This document shows, piece after piece, positions 50,112-61,738 of a stretch of DNA of 64,000 nucleotides. The stretch's first letter is position 1. Each line of letters starts with the position of its first letter. A model generated the notes under the pieces. The model was given only the letters and a program-made list of their open reading frames with translations. It searched no databases and was not told the origin of the DNA. Made by a program: the position numbers and the translations under genes. This DNA is from Nocardioides coralli (GTDB lineage: Bacteria > Actinomycetota > Actinomycetes > Propionibacteriales > Nocardioidaceae). Where the stretch lies: NCBI RefSeq assembly GCF_019880385.1, contig NZ_CP082273.1, forward strand, positions 1,178,001-1,242,000, in the 5' to 3' direction.

Positions 50112-52081
50112 CGGCCGCTCCTGACCGTCAGCACGTGGGCCGGCTCGTGGCCGGGGTCGAGGCGGACGTAGTTGTGCTCGCCCCACGACCAGGTCTCACC
50201 GGTCAGCTCGTCGTGGACCAGCATCGTGTCGTGCCAGTCGCGCCCGATGGCCGGCATGTCGAGGTGGACGGTCGTCTCGCGGGTCGCGTGCGGGTCGAGG
50301 TTGACGACCACGACGACGAGGTCGTCACCGTGGTGCTTGCTGTAGGCGATGACGTGGTCGTCGTCGGTGCGGTGGACGACCAGGTTGCGCAGGAGCTGCA
50401 GCGCGGGGTGGGCGCGACGCACCTCGTTGAGTCGCGTCAGGTACGGCGCCAGCGACCGGCCCTCCGCCTCGGCGGTCTCCCAGTCGCGGATCCGGATCTG
50501 GTACTTCTCCGAGTCGAGGTACTCCTCGCTGCCGGGTCGCACGGCCACGTGCTCGAACAGCTCGTAGCCGGCGTAGACGCCCCAGCTGGGGGAGGAGGTG
50601 GCCGCCAGCACGGCCCGGATCTTGAACGCCGCCGGCCCGCCGTACTGGAGGAAGGCGTGGAGGATGTCCGGGGTGTTGACGAAGAAGTTCGGCCGCATCA
50701 GGTGGTCGGTCTCGCGGGACAGCTCGCGCAGGTAGTCCTCGATCTCGCCGCGGGCCGTGCGCCAGGTGAAGTAGGTGTAGGACTGGTGGAAACCCACTGC
50801 GCCGAGGCCGCGCATCATCGCCGGCCGGGTGAACGCCTCGGACAGGAAGATCACGTCGGGGTCGGTGGTGCGCACCTCGCGCAGCAGCCACTCCCAGAAC
50901 GCCACCGGCTTGGTGTGGGGGTTGTCGACGCGGAAGATCCGCACCCCGCGGTCCATCCAGAACCGGACGATCCGCAGCATCTCCGCGGAGATCCCGCTCG
51001 GGTCGTTGTCGAAGTTGAGGGGATAGATGTCCTGGTACTTCTTGGGTGGGTTCTCGGCGTGCGCGATCGTGCCGTCGGCGCGGGTCGTGAACCACTCGGG
51101 GTGGCTGTCCACCCAGGGGTGGTCGGGCGCCGCCTGGAGCGCGTAGTCGAGCGCCACCTCCAGCCCCAGGGAGTTGGCCCGGGCGACGAAGGCGTCGAAG
51201 TCCTCCATCGTCCCGAGGTCGGGGTGGATGGCGTCGTGGCCCCCGTCCTTGCTCCCGATCGCCCACGGGGACCCCGTGTCGTCGGGGCCGGGCTCGAGGG
51301 TGTTGTTGGGTCCCTTGCGGTTGACCTCGCCGATGGGGTGGATGGGCGGCAGGTAGATCACGTCGAAGCCCATGGCCGCCACCGCGTCGAGTCGCTTGGC
51401 GGCCGTGCGGAACGTGCCGCTGGTGACCTTGCCGGTCTTCTCGTTGAGGGTCGCGCCCTCCGAGCGTGGGAAGAACTCGTACCAGCTGCCGAAGAGGGCC
51501 CGGCTGCGGTCGGCGTAGGCCGGGAAGGGGCCCTCGACCGTGACCAGGTCGCGCAGCGGGTGCTCGAGGAGGACGGCAGCGAGCTCGGGCGCCTGCAGCG
51601 CGGCCAGCCTCGCCTCGACCGGCCGGGTGGTGTCGGTGGCGGCCTCGACGCCGCTGCGGACCACGGCGGCCGCCTTCTTCTCGCCCTTGCCGAGGTCGGC
51701 CAGCACCCGCTCGAGCAGCAGGCGGCCCTCCAGGAACATCAGGTCGACGTCGACCCCCGCCGGGATCTTGATGCCCGCGTCGTGCTGCCAGGTGGCGATC
51801 GGGTCCGACCACGCCTGGATCTCGAAGGTCCAGGCGCCCTCGGCGTCGGGGGTGACCCAGGCCAGGTAGTGGTCGGGCTGGTCGCCCTCCCGGTGCAGCC
51901 GCACCGGAGGGCGGCGCACGCCGTCGGGGCCGGTGAGCACGACCTCGGCCCCCAGCTTGTCGTGCCCCTCCCGGAAGACGGTCGCGGTGACAGGGAAGGG
52001 TTCGCCCACCGTGGCCTTCGCCGGCTGTCGTCCGAGGTCGACGACGGGCATGACGTTCATGACGGGGATGCGTCCGACCAT
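50108..52081 (-). CDS. glgE: Maltosyltransferase GlgE
   Basis: 657-residue GH13_3 enzyme extending alpha-1,4-glucan with maltosyl units from maltose-1-phosphate. Seen: N-terminal beta domain, the [18 protein letters not shown] loop, [15 protein letters not shown] (nucleophile Asp), [11 protein letters not shown] (acid/base Glu) and [10 protein letters not shown]. First gene of the operon glgE-treS-mak-glgB, with ATGA overlap to treS. This is the essential enzyme of the trehalose-to-glucan pathway and a known drug target in mycobacteria. Confidence 0.96.
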   Translation of the reverse strand: MVGRIPVMNVMPVVDLGRQPAKATVGEPFPVTATVFREGHDKLGAEVVLTGPDGVRRPPVRLHREGDQPDHYLAWVTPDAEGAWTFEIQAWSDPIATWQHDAGIKIPAGVDVDLMFLEGRLLLERVLADLGKGEKKAAAVVRSGVEAATDTTRPVEARLAALQAPELAAVLLEHPLRDLVTVEGPFPAYADRSRALFGSWYEFFPRSEGATLNEKTGKVTSGTFRTAAKRLDAVAAMGFDVIYLPPIHPIGEVNRKGPNNTLEPGPDDTGSPWAIGSKDGGHDAIHPDLGTMEDFDAFVARANSLGLEVALDYALQAAPDHPWVDSHPEWFTTRADGTIAHAENPPKKYQDIYPLNFDNDPSGISAEMLRIVRFWMDRGVRIFRVDNPHTKPVAFWEWLLREVRTTDPDVIFLSEAFTRPAMMRGLGAVGFHQSYTYFTWRTARGEIEDYLRELSRETDHLMRPNFFVNTPDILHAFLQYGGPAAFKIRAVLAATSSPSWGVYAGYELFEHVAVRPGSEEYLDSEKYQIRIRDWETAEAEGRSLAPYLTRLNEVRRAHPALQLLRNLVVHRTDDDHVIAYSKHHGDDLVVVVVNLDPHATRETTVHLDMPAIGRDWHDTMLVHDELTGETWSWGEHNYVRLDPGHEPAHVLTVRSGR

Positions 52082-52125
52082 GGATCCACACTTGCGAACT
52101 CCGGGGGGCCGCGCAAGCCGGATCC
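52082..52125. promoter_or_regulatory. Compound inverted repeat between glgE and glgP
   Basis: GGATCC and CTTGCG at 52082-52096 are mirrored by CGCAAG and GGATCC at 52112-52125, separated by 15 bases. It lies directly upstream of the glgE start and about 55 bases before glgP, so one regulator could act on both directions. No regulator is known. Confidence 0.4.
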
Positions 52126-52143
52126 CCCCGATCCGCCCAGATG

Positions 52144-52173
52144 TTGGATCGTTCAAGTCGTTGGCGCTACCGT
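52144..52173 (+). promoter_or_regulatory. Promoter of glgP
   Basis: TTGGAT (52144-52149), an 18-base spacer and TACCGT (52168-52173), which ends six bases before the GTG start. Good match to a sigma-70-type leaderless promoter. Confidence 0.55.
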
Positions 52174-52179
52174 CGTCCG

Positions 52180-54756
52180 GTGCGTGCAATTCGTCGATTC
52201 ACCGTCCGCCCCGTCCTGCCGCCGGCCCTGGCCGCCCTCGGGACGCTCGCGGGCAACCTCCGCTGGTGCTGGCACCCGCCCACCCAGGACGTCTTCGCCG
52301 CCGTGGACTCCGAGCTGTGGGAGTCCACCGGCCGCGACCCGGTCCGGCTGCTGGGTGCCGTCGACCCCGCCCGGTTGGAGGCCCTGGCCGCTGACCAGGC
52401 CTTCCTGGACCTGCTCGGCGGGGCCGCTGCCGACCTCGAGCGCTACCTGAACGGCGACAGCTGGTTCCAGAAGCAGGCCGAGGCGCCACGGTCGATCGCC
52501 TACTTCTCCCCGGAGTTCGGCATCACCGCGGTGCTGCCGCAGTACTCCGGCGGCCTCGGGATCCTCGCGGGTGACCACCTCAAGGCAGCCTCCGACCTCG
52601 GCGTGCCGCTGGTGGGCGTCGGCCTGCTCTACAAGCACGGCTACTTCACCCAGTCCCTCTCCCGCGAGGGCTGGCAGCAGGAGACCTACCCGGTGCTCGA
52701 CCCCGACGAGCTGCCGCTGTCCCTCCTCCACGAGGAGGACGGCTCGCGGGCGCTCGTCACCCTGACCCTCGCCGGCGGGGAGGAGCTGGTGGCCCGGATC
52801 TGGGTCGCCCACGTGGGCCGGGTCCCGCTGCTGCTCCTCGACACGGACGTCGAGCAGAACCCCGACCACTTCCGGGCCGTCACCGACCGCCTGTACGGCG
52901 GCAACAGCGAGCACCGGCTGCGTCAGGAGCTGCTGCTCGGCATCGGCGGCGTTCGGGCGCTCCGGGCCTGGTCCCGGATCACCGGGGCACCGGAGCCGGA
53001 GGTCTTCCACACCAACGAGGGGCACGCCGGCTTCCTCGGCATCGAGCGGATCCGCGAGCTCTCCGTGGCCGGCTCGGGCCCGGAGCTCGACTTCGACACC
53101 GCCCTGGAGGTGAGTCGAGGCTCGACCGTGTTCACCACCCACACGCCCGTGCCGGCGGGGATCGACCGGTTCCCGCGCGAGCTCGTGGAGCAGTACTTCG
53201 CCGGCGCCTCACCGGTGCCCGGCGTCCCCGTCGACCGGGTGCTGGCCCTCGGCACCGAGGACTACGAGGGCGGTGACCCCGGCGTCTTCAACATGGCCGT
53301 GATGGGCTTCCGGCTCGCACAGCGCGCCAACGGCGTCTCCCAGCTCCACGGACACGTGTCGCGGGAGATGTTCAACGGCCTGTGGCCCGCGTTCGACGAG
53401 GCCGAGGTCCCGATCACCTCGATCACCAACGGCGTGCACGGGCCGACGTGGGTGGGCCGGGAGGTCTTCGAGCTCGCGGAGGCACACGGCGCCGACGGCG
53501 GGGCCGACGACGCCGACTCGTTCTGGGCCACGGTGGACAAGATCCCCGGCCCCGAGATCTGGGCGACCAAGCGGGTGCTGCGGCAACGCCTCATCGAGGA
53601 CGCCCGTCGGCGGCTCACCGACTCGTGGACCCGGCGGGGCGCCTCGCCCGCCGAGCTCGGCTGGATCGACTCCGTCCTCGACCCCGACGTGCTGACCATC
53701 GGCTTCGCGCGACGCGTGCCGTCCTACAAGCGGCTCACCCTGATGCTCTCCGACCCGGAGCGGCTCAAGTCGCTGCTGCTCCACCCGGAGCGTCCGGTGC
53801 AGCTCGTCATCGCCGGCAAGGCGCACCCCGCCGATGACGGCGGCAAGAAGCTGATCCAGGAGATCGTCCGCTTCGCCGACGACCCGGAGGTGCGGCACCG
53901 CATCGTCTTCCTGCCCAACTACGACATCGGCATGGCACAGCCGCTCTACCCCGGCTGCGACGTGTGGCTCAACAACCCGCTGCGTCCCTACGAGGCGTGC
54001 GGCACCTCCGGCATGAAGGCGGCCCTCAACGGTGGCCTGAACCTGTCGATCCTCGACGGCTGGTGGGACGAGTGGTTCGACGGCAGCAACGGCTGGGCCA
54101 TCCCGTCCGCCGACGGCCTCGAGGACCCCGACCGCCGGGACGACCTCGAGGCGACGGCGCTCTACGACCTCATCGAGAACGAGGTGGCGACCCGCTTCTA
54201 CGACGTCGGGGAGGACGGCGCCCCCGGACGCTGGCTGGAGATGGTCCGCCACACGCTGAAGTCCCTCGGTCCCAGGGTGCTCGCGACCCGGATGGTCCGT
54301 GACTACGTCCGTCAGCTCTACACCCCGGCTGCCGTGACCGGTCGCAAGCTCAACGCGGACTACAAGGGCGCCGCCCAGCTCTCGCAGTGGAAGCACCGGG
54401 TCCGGGAGGGCTGGTCCGGCGTCCGCGTCGAGCACGTGGAGAGCAGCGGCGTCGGCGACGCTCCTGAGATCGGGACCCTGCTCTCGGTGCGCGCCTTCGT
54501 GTCGCTGGGTGACCTCTCGCCAGAGGACGTCGAGGTCCAGCTGGTGCACGGCGTGACCGACAGCGAGGACCAGCTGGTGTCCAGCCAGAGCGAGGCGCTC
54601 ACCCTCGCCGAGAGCTACCAGGGTGGGCGGCACCGGTTCGACGGGTCGGTCACCCTGGCACGCAGCGGTGCCTTCGGCTACACGGTCCGGGTGGTGCCCC
54701 GCCACGACCTGCTCGCCAGTGCCGCCGAGCTCGGCGTCGTCGCGCTGCCAGCCTGA
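52180..54756 (+). CDS. glgP: Alpha-glucan (glycogen) phosphorylase
   Basis: 858-residue GT35 phosphorylase releasing glucose-1-phosphate from alpha-glucan with pyridoxal phosphate. Seen: N-terminal DUF3417-type region, AYFSPEFGI and LPQYSGGLGILAGDH, VFHTNEGHAGFL, and CGTSGMKAALNGGLN with the PLP Lys. It is the long actinobacterial type (AlgP-like), distinct from E. coli GlgP. Divergent from the glgE operon and convergent with glgX, so the locus covers both building and breaking of the polymer. Confidence 0.94.
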   Translation: MRAIRRFTVRPVLPPALAALGTLAGNLRWCWHPPTQDVFAAVDSELWESTGRDPVRLLGAVDPARLEALAADQAFLDLLGGAAADLERYLNGDSWFQKQAEAPRSIAYFSPEFGITAVLPQYSGGLGILAGDHLKAASDLGVPLVGVGLLYKHGYFTQSLSREGWQQETYPVLDPDELPLSLLHEEDGSRALVTLTLAGGEELVARIWVAHVGRVPLLLLDTDVEQNPDHFRAVTDRLYGGNSEHRLRQELLLGIGGVRALRAWSRITGAPEPEVFHTNEGHAGFLGIERIRELSVAGSGPELDFDTALEVSRGSTVFTTHTPVPAGIDRFPRELVEQYFAGASPVPGVPVDRVLALGTEDYEGGDPGVFNMAVMGFRLAQRANGVSQLHGHVSREMFNGLWPAFDEAEVPITSITNGVHGPTWVGREVFELAEAHGADGGADDADSFWATVDKIPGPEIWATKRVLRQRLIEDARRRLTDSWTRRGASPAELGWIDSVLDPDVLTIGFARRVPSYKRLTLMLSDPERLKSLLLHPERPVQLVIAGKAHPADDGGKKLIQEIVRFADDPEVRHRIVFLPNYDIGMAQPLYPGCDVWLNNPLRPYEACGTSGMKAALNGGLNLSILDGWWDEWFDGSNGWAIPSADGLEDPDRRDDLEATALYDLIENEVATRFYDVGEDGAPGRWLEMVRHTLKSLGPRVLATRMVRDYVRQLYTPAAVTGRKLNADYKGAAQLSQWKHRVREGWSGVRVEHVESSGVGDAPEIGTLLSVRAFVSLGDLSPEDVEVQLVHGVTDSEDQLVSSQSEALTLAESYQGGRHRFDGSVTLARSGAFGYTVRVVPRHDLLASAAELGVVALPA

Positions 54757-54759
54757 CCG

Positions 54760-54797
54760 GACCCGCCTGACCGACCCGGTGGATCCGGTCTGGCGGG

Positions 54798-54799
<2 letters not shown>
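54760..54799. terminator. Bidirectional terminator between glgP and glgX
   Basis: GACCCGCC-T-GACCG (54760-54773) pairs with CGGTC-T-GGCGGGTC (54786-54799), a 14-position stem with one T-T mismatch. It runs into the stop codon of glgX. Confidence 0.65.
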
Positions 54800-56957
<2,158 letters not shown>

Positions 56958-57029
56958 GGGGCTGCCGACACGCCGACGCGGCCTCGTAGGCTCGCGCCAC
57001 CACCCGCACTCGACGGAGGAGTCACCAGC

Positions 57030-57809
57030 ATGTCGGAGTTCGTGCGCCTCGAGGTCGCCGACGGAGTCGGCACGATCCGCCTCGACCGGCCGAAGATGAA
57101 CGCGCTCAACGCGCAGGTCCAGGAGGAGATCCGGGCCGCGGCCACGGAGGCGGGCGACCGCGACGACGTGAAGGCCGTCGTCATCTGGGGCGGCGAGCGG
57201 GTCTTCGCCGCCGGCGCCGACATCAAGGAGATGGCCGACCTCTCCTACACCGACATGGTCGTCCGCTCCGGAAGGCTGCAGACGGCCTTCAGCGCGGTGG
57301 CGCGGATCCCGAAGCCCGTCGTCGCGGCGGTGAACGGCTATGCGCTGGGGGGTGGGTGCGAGCTCGCGCTGTGCGCCGACGTGCGGTTCGCGGCCGAGGA
57401 CGCCGTCCTGGGGCAGCCGGAGATCCAGCTCGGGATCATCCCGGGTGCAGGTGGGACGCAGCGGCTCACGCGCCTGGTCGGCCCGAGCCGGGCCAAGGAG
57501 CTGATCTTCACCGGTCGCTTCGTCAAGGCGGACGAGGCGCTGGCCCTCGGGCTGGTCGACCGCGTGCTCCCGGCCGAGCAGGTCTACGAGGAGGCGCTGG
57601 CGTGGGCCGGGCAGTTCGCCGGTGCCGCGTCGTACGCGCTGCGCGCGGCGAAGGAGGCCGTCGACCGGGGGCTCGAGGTGGACCTCGACACCGGGTTGGA
57701 GATCGAGCGGCAGCAGTTCGCCGCCCTGTTCGCCACCGAGGACCGCACCGTCGGCATGCAGTCCTTCGTCGAGCACGGCCCGGGCAAGGCCCAGTTCCGG
57801 GGCCGCTGA
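57030..57809 (+). CDS. Enoyl-CoA hydratase (crotonase family)
   Basis: 259-residue crotonase. The oxyanion hole FAAGADIKEM and both catalytic glutamates are present (GGGCE and GQPEIQLGIIPGAGGTQRL), so it should hydrate enoyl-CoA such as crotonyl-CoA. GGAGGA precedes the ATG. With the dehydrogenase at 18959 and thiolase at 32726 it completes acetyl-CoA to crotonyl-CoA, the substrate of Ccr. General beta-oxidation is the alternative role. Confidence 0.93.
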   Translation: MSEFVRLEVADGVGTIRLDRPKMNALNAQVQEEIRAAATEAGDRDDVKAVVIWGGERVFAAGADIKEMADLSYTDMVVRSGRLQTAFSAVARIPKPVVAAVNGYALGGGCELALCADVRFAAEDAVLGQPEIQLGIIPGAGGTQRLTRLVGPSRAKELIFTGRFVKADEALALGLVDRVLPAEQVYEEALAWAGQFAGAASYALRAAKEAVDRGLEVDLDTGLEIERQQFAALFATEDRTVGMQSFVEHGPGKAQFRGR

Positions 57810-57830
57810 CGAGGACGGCGCCTCCGGCAA

Positions 57831-57843
57831 TAGGATCCGCGCC
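57831..57843 (+). promoter_or_regulatory. Leaderless -10 box of the 113-residue membrane protein
   Basis: TAGGAT (57831-57836) ends seven bases before the ATG at 57844. Confidence 0.45.
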
Positions 57844-58185
57844 ATGGCCGAACGCAAGCTGAAGCCCGAGCAGTCGGCGGGCACCGTCACCAAGGCCCGC
57901 ACCCGGGTGGCCCAGGCCGTCTGGTTGGTCTTCGTGGTCTGCGCGCTCTTCCTCGCGGTGGGCGCGCTGCTCGTCGCTCTCGACGCGAACGAGAAGAACG
58001 CGCTGGTCGACTTCGTCACCAGCGGCGCCGACGCGGTGGACCTCGGGATCTTCTCGCGCAGGAACGGCATCAAGGAGTTCGCCGGCAGCAACGCCGACGT
58101 CAAGAACGCCCTGGTCAACTGGGGCCTGGGGGCAGTGGCCTACCTCGTCGTCGGTCGGATCATCGACCGTGTGGTGCGTCCCTGA
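57844..58185 (+). CDS. Two-helix membrane protein of unknown function, 113 residues
   Basis: Charged N-terminus (about 1-24), first helix with QAVWLVFVVCALFLAVGALLVA, a polar loop of about 45 residues, and a second helix NWGLGAVAYLVVGRIIDRVV. Looks like a conserved small actinobacterial membrane protein; I do not recognise a domain. Strong hairpin follows, so it is probably its own transcript. Confidence 0.75.
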   Translation: MAERKLKPEQSAGTVTKARTRVAQAVWLVFVVCALFLAVGALLVALDANEKNALVDFVTSGADAVDLGIFSRRNGIKEFAGSNADVKNALVNWGLGAVAYLVVGRIIDRVVRP

Positions 58186-58201
58186 GCCCCGGACCCGGGC
58201 C

Positions 58202-58233
58202 CACGGCCGGTGTGAGCCACTCCACCGGCCGTG
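58202..58233 (+). terminator. Perfect 11-bp stem-loop
   Basis: CACGGCCGGTG (58202-58212) pairs with CACCGGCCGTG (58223-58233) across a 10-base loop. No T tract. It separates the small membrane protein from etfB. The following 81 bases contain an AGGAGGGG site unusually far (about 22 bases) from the etfB ATG. Confidence 0.65.
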
Positions 58234-58314
58234 AGGTTCAAAGCCAGGTGACTCGCTAGTAACCTCGACCGCAACCCGAGAGCACAGGAGGGGCCTGACC
58301 GGCCGCAACCACCC

Positions 58315-59109
58315 ATGAACATTGTCGTCTGTGTGAAGTACGTGCCCGATGCGACCGCCGACCGGCACTTCGAGCAGGACCTGACCGTGGACCGCGACGG
58401 CGTCGACGGCCTGCTGTCCGAGCTCGACGAGTACGCCGTCGAGCAGGCGCTCCAGATCAAGGAGAAGTCCGGCAACCCCGACGAGGTGAAGGTCACCGCG
58501 CTGACGGTCGCACCCGAGGGTGGTGTCGACGCGGTCCGCAAGGCCCTGCAGATGGGTGCTGACGAGGGCGTCCACGTCGTCGACGACGCCATCGCCGGGT
58601 CCGACGCGATCGCGACCTCGCTGGTGCTCGCCAAGGCCGTGGAGAAGATCGGTTCGGTGGACCTCGTCATGTGCGGCATGGCCTCGACCGACGGCGCCAT
58701 GAGCGTCGTGCCGGCGATGCTGGCCGAGCGGCTCGACCTCCCGCAGGTGACGCTGGCCTCGGTCATCGAGACCCAGGGCGACCAGGTCCGGATCAAGCGT
58801 GACGGCGACACGGCCACCGAGGTCGTGGGCGCCACGATGCCGCTCGTGCTGTCGGTGACCGACCAGAGCGGCGAAGCGCGCTACCCCTCGTTCAAGGGCA
58901 TCATGGCGGCCAAGAAGAAGCCGCTGGAGACCTGGGGCCTGGCCGACCTCGGCGTCGACGCCGGCGACGTGGGGCTCTCCGTCGCCTGGTCCGAGGTCGT
59001 CGAGACCACCGAGCGGCCGCCCCGTACCCAGGGCGAGATCGTCACCGACGAGGACGGCTCGGGCGCGGGCGCGCTGGCCGACTTCCTCGCGTCCAAGAAG
59101 TTCATCTGA
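58315..59109 (+). CDS. etfB: Electron transfer flavoprotein beta subunit
   Basis: 264-residue AMP-binding half of ETF. Seen: MNIVVCVKYVPD at the start and the recognition region with CGMASTDGAMSVVPAMLAERL. ETF takes electrons from acyl-CoA dehydrogenases and passes them to the quinone pool. Followed by etfA after 11 bases. In this window it could serve methylsuccinyl-CoA dehydrogenase of the ethylmalonyl-CoA pathway as well as beta-oxidation. Confidence 0.95.
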   Translation: MNIVVCVKYVPDATADRHFEQDLTVDRDGVDGLLSELDEYAVEQALQIKEKSGNPDEVKVTALTVAPEGGVDAVRKALQMGADEGVHVVDDAIAGSDAIATSLVLAKAVEKIGSVDLVMCGMASTDGAMSVVPAMLAERLDLPQVTLASVIETQGDQVRIKRDGDTATEVVGATMPLVLSVTDQSGEARYPSFKGIMAAKKKPLETWGLADLGVDAGDVGLSVAWSEVVETTERPPRTQGEIVTDEDGSGAGALADFLASKKFI

Positions 59110-59120
59110 GGAGGCTGCTG

Positions 59121-60074
59121 ATGTCTGAAGTCCTGGTACTCGTCGACCACGCCGACGGCGAGGTCAAGAAGCCCACCTACGAGCTCCTCACGATCGCCCG
59201 CCGGCTGGGCGAGCCCTCCGCGGTCTTCATCGGAGCCGGCGACCAGGGCGCCGCGGCGGCCGACAAGGTCAAGGCCTACGGCGCCGAGAAGGTCTACGTC
59301 GTCGACGACGCCGACATCAAGGGCTACCTGGTGGCCCCCAAGGCCGAGGCCCTGCAGCAGCTGGTCGACAAGACCAGCCCCGCCGCGGTCCTGATCCCCT
59401 CAACGTTCGAGGGCAAGGAGATCGCGGCCCGGCTCGCGATCAAGATCGGTTCCGGCCTCATCACCGACGCCGTCGACGTGGCCGAGGACGGGACGACCAC
59501 CCAGTCCGTCTTCGCCGGCAACTACACGGTGACCGCCAAGGTCACCACCGGGGTGCCGGTCATCACCGTCAAGCCCAACTCCGCCACCCCGGAGGAGGCC
59601 GCCGGCGCCGCCGCGGTCGAGGAGTTCGCGGCCACGGTGTCCGACAGCGCGAAGAAGGCGCAGATCGTGGCCTCGCAGCCCCGCAAGGCCTCCGGCCGAC
59701 CCGAGCTGACCGAGGCGGCGATCGTGGTCGCCGGCGGGCGCGGCACCGGGGGCGACTTCGCGCCGGTCGAGAAGCTCGCAGACTCGCTGGGTGCGGCCGT
59801 GGGCGCCTCCCGCGCGGCCGTCGACAGCGGCTGGATCGCCCACTCCTTCCAGATCGGCCAGACCGGCAAGACCGTCTCGCCGCAGCTCTACATCGCCGGC
59901 GGCATCTCCGGGGCCATCCAGCACCGGGCCGGCATGCAGACCTCCAAGACGATCGTGGCCGTCAACAAGGACGAGGAGGCGCCGATCTTCGAGCTCGTCG
60001 ACTTCGGCGTCGTCGGCGACCTGCACAGCGTCTTCCCGGCTGCGGCCGAGAAGGTGACCGAGCGCAAGGGCTGA
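59121..60074 (+). CDS. etfA: Electron transfer flavoprotein alpha subunit
   Basis: 317-residue FAD-binding half. The C-terminal FAD domain shows [36 protein letters not shown] and [23 protein letters not shown], all family signatures. GAGGAG lies before the ATG. A strong terminator follows. Confidence 0.95.
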   Translation: MSEVLVLVDHADGEVKKPTYELLTIARRLGEPSAVFIGAGDQGAAAADKVKAYGAEKVYVVDDADIKGYLVAPKAEALQQLVDKTSPAAVLIPSTFEGKEIAARLAIKIGSGLITDAVDVAEDGTTTQSVFAGNYTVTAKVTTGVPVITVKPNSATPEEAAGAAAVEEFAATVSDSAKKAQIVASQPRKASGRPELTEAAIVVAGGRGTGGDFAPVEKLADSLGAAVGASRAAVDSGWIAHSFQIGQTGKTVSPQLYIAGGISGAIQHRAGMQTSKTIVAVNKDEEAPIFELVDFGVVGDLHSVFPAAAEKVTERKG

Positions 60075-60089
60075 TCCCGGCCCCGACGT

Positions 60090-60130
60090 ACGAGGCCCCC
60101 GCCACCCGGACCGGGTGACGGGGGCCTCGT
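60090..60130. terminator. Strong bidirectional terminator between etfA and the lysyl oxidase gene
   Basis: ACGAGGCCCCCG (60090-60101) pairs perfectly with CGGGGGCCTCGT (60119-60130), and inside it CACCC pairs with GGGTG. It fills most of the 66-base gap between the converging stops. Confidence 0.85.
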
Positions 60131-60140
60131 CGTGTGGCGG

Positions 60141-61613
60141 CTACCAGCCGGAGTGCTCGTCGATGACGCCCACCCGGGGGACCCGCACGAAGCGCTTGCC
60201 CTTGCGCCCGGTGCCGATCCGCACCTTGCGCAGCGAGACGTTGTCGGTCTCGTCGGACTCGACGATGATCCCGTTGGGGTTGGCGACGACCTCGATGTAG
60301 TAGACCCCGTCCGGCAGGTTCTTGATCCCGAAGGCCTGGCCGGCGCGGTACTGGTGGTAGGTGTCTCCCGAGCCGTTGGACAGGACCTGCCGCAGCGAGA
60401 GCGCGTCGCGGCCGCCACAGGCGCTGCCCAGGTCGGTGTTGCCGGGCTGCCAGTCGGCGTCGGGGATCGTGTAGTCGACGGCATCGGTGTTGGCCAGGCA
60501 GAACGACGCCTTGCGGGAGCGGACCGCCAGGTTCATGTCGCTGTCCAGGAGGCGGTAGCCCGCGAAGTCCTCGAAGTGCCAGTGCTGGTGGTTGGCCCCG
60601 TGCCAGTGGAACCGGCCGATCTGCTCGTAGCCGGTCTGGTTGCCCTCACCGTCGAAGAAGTACTGGTAGGCCACCATGTGGTGGTCGTGCCCGTGACCGT
60701 CGGCAGGCCGGAAGCCGTCGACGACGAGCGGTCCGCCGCCGCCGTTCCACACGTTGGCGCCGAAGCGGAGCTGGGTCCCCTTGCGGTTCAGCCCGATGTG
60801 GAAGGCCGGCAACGACTTGAGGTTGGGTGCCGTGGCCGGCACCACGGTGCCGGCGCTCCTCGACTCCGGCTCGTGGGCGGCAGGTCGCGCGACCGGACCG
60901 CTACGGGCGGCGGGGCGCTCCGGCCGTGCCTGCCGGCCGTCCTTGGCGCGGCGGACCACCAGCCGGGTCGTGGAGGTCGCCTCCTCGGGCGCGATCCCGA
61001 AGAAGTCGACCCAGGCGGGGAGGATCGTGCCGGTGACGTCGTAGCGGCCCGGCTTGAGCCGCATCGACATGCTCCACTCGTTGAGCAGGGGGCTCGACCA
61101 GCCGGTCTGGATCCCCATCACCGAGCCCAGCGTGTAGGGGTTCCAGGGGCAGCCGTGGGGATAGGGCGACTCGGCCGGGGCGGAGGGGTGGACCCGCTGG
61201 ACGTCGTAGCCGTTGAGGCACGCGGGGGCGTCGAAGCGTCGGATCACCTTGCCGTCCCGGTTGGCGACCGAGACCTGCGCGAAGGACGACAGCCCCGAGA
61301 ACGTGGGCATCGCGTCGGCGGGGAGGGGCACGTCGCCACCGGAGGTCCGCCAGACGCTGGTGATCGGGTCGTCGTAGGACGGGCGGGTCGACCAGATGGC
61401 GACCGGCTCGTCGCCGGCGACCAGCCGCAGCCCGAAGTCGGTCCAGACCTGGCCGCGCCAGCTCTCGGTGACCATCCGCTCCGGGCCCTGCAGGCTGAGT
61501 GGGGACGACGGCAGCGGGGCCGGCTCGTCGCCGCTCGCGGCAGGCGTGGTGAGTGCCAGAGAGCCCGCTGCGACGGCAGCGGCGATCCCGGTGGCGAGGG
61601 TGCGACGAGACAT
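60141..61613 (-). CDS. Secreted lysyl-oxidase-like copper protein
   Basis: 490 residues. Signal peptide [20 protein letters not shown] with cleavage near residue 26-30, so exported. The first part (to about 250) is beta-rich with an Arg/Pro/Ala linker. The C-terminal part is a lysyl oxidase domain: copper site HQHWH (His342, His344, His346), Lys368 in RKASFCL and Tyr419 in GDTY. The latter two match the residues that form lysine tyrosylquinone in animal LOX. It should oxidise amines to aldehydes outside the cell. GAGGAAA lies before ATG 61613. The natural substrate in bacteria is unknown. Confidence 0.85.
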   Translation of the reverse strand: MSRRTLATGIAAAVAAGSLALTTPAASGDEPAPLPSSPLSLQGPERMVTESWRGQVWTDFGLRLVAGDEPVAIWSTRPSYDDPITSVWRTSGGDVPLPADAMPTFSGLSSFAQVSVANRDGKVIRRFDAPACLNGYDVQRVHPSAPAESPYPHGCPWNPYTLGSVMGIQTGWSSPLLNEWSMSMRLKPGRYDVTGTILPAWVDFFGIAPEEATSTTRLVVRRAKDGRQARPERPAARSGPVARPAAHEPESRSAGTVVPATAPNLKSLPAFHIGLNRKGTQLRFGANVWNGGGGPLVVDGFRPADGHGHDHHMVAYQYFFDGEGNQTGYEQIGRFHWHGANHQHWHFEDFAGYRLLDSDMNLAVRSRKASFCLANTDAVDYTIPDADWQPGNTDLGSACGGRDALSLRQVLSNGSGDTYHQYRAGQAFGIKNLPDGVYYIEVVANPNGIIVESDETDNVSLRKVRIGTGRKGKRFVRVPRVGVIDEHSGW

Positions 61614-61726
61614 GGGTTTCCTCTTTCGGACAGGGGGACCCGATGCCCCCGTGCACAGTGATGACGCACATCTTGTCCCATCGGTTGCCCGGACGCCGAG
61701 ATTCGGGGTGGATGTCGGCCCGGGAC

Positions 61727-61738
61727 TACGCTCGGGAC
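61727..61738 (+). promoter_or_regulatory. Leaderless -10 box of proA
   Basis: TACGCT (61727-61732) ends six bases before the ATG at 61739; no ribosome site is present. Confidence 0.5.

Noticed and set aside
56958..58118. N-terminal extension of the glgX frame to 58118
   Set aside because: It would run antisense through the crotonase and a small membrane protein; homology-like sequence starts only at the ATG near 56957.
58231..58314. A -35/-10 promoter for etfBA
   Set aside because: TTCAAA and TAGTAA are present but spaced by only 14 bases, so I did not call a promoter.
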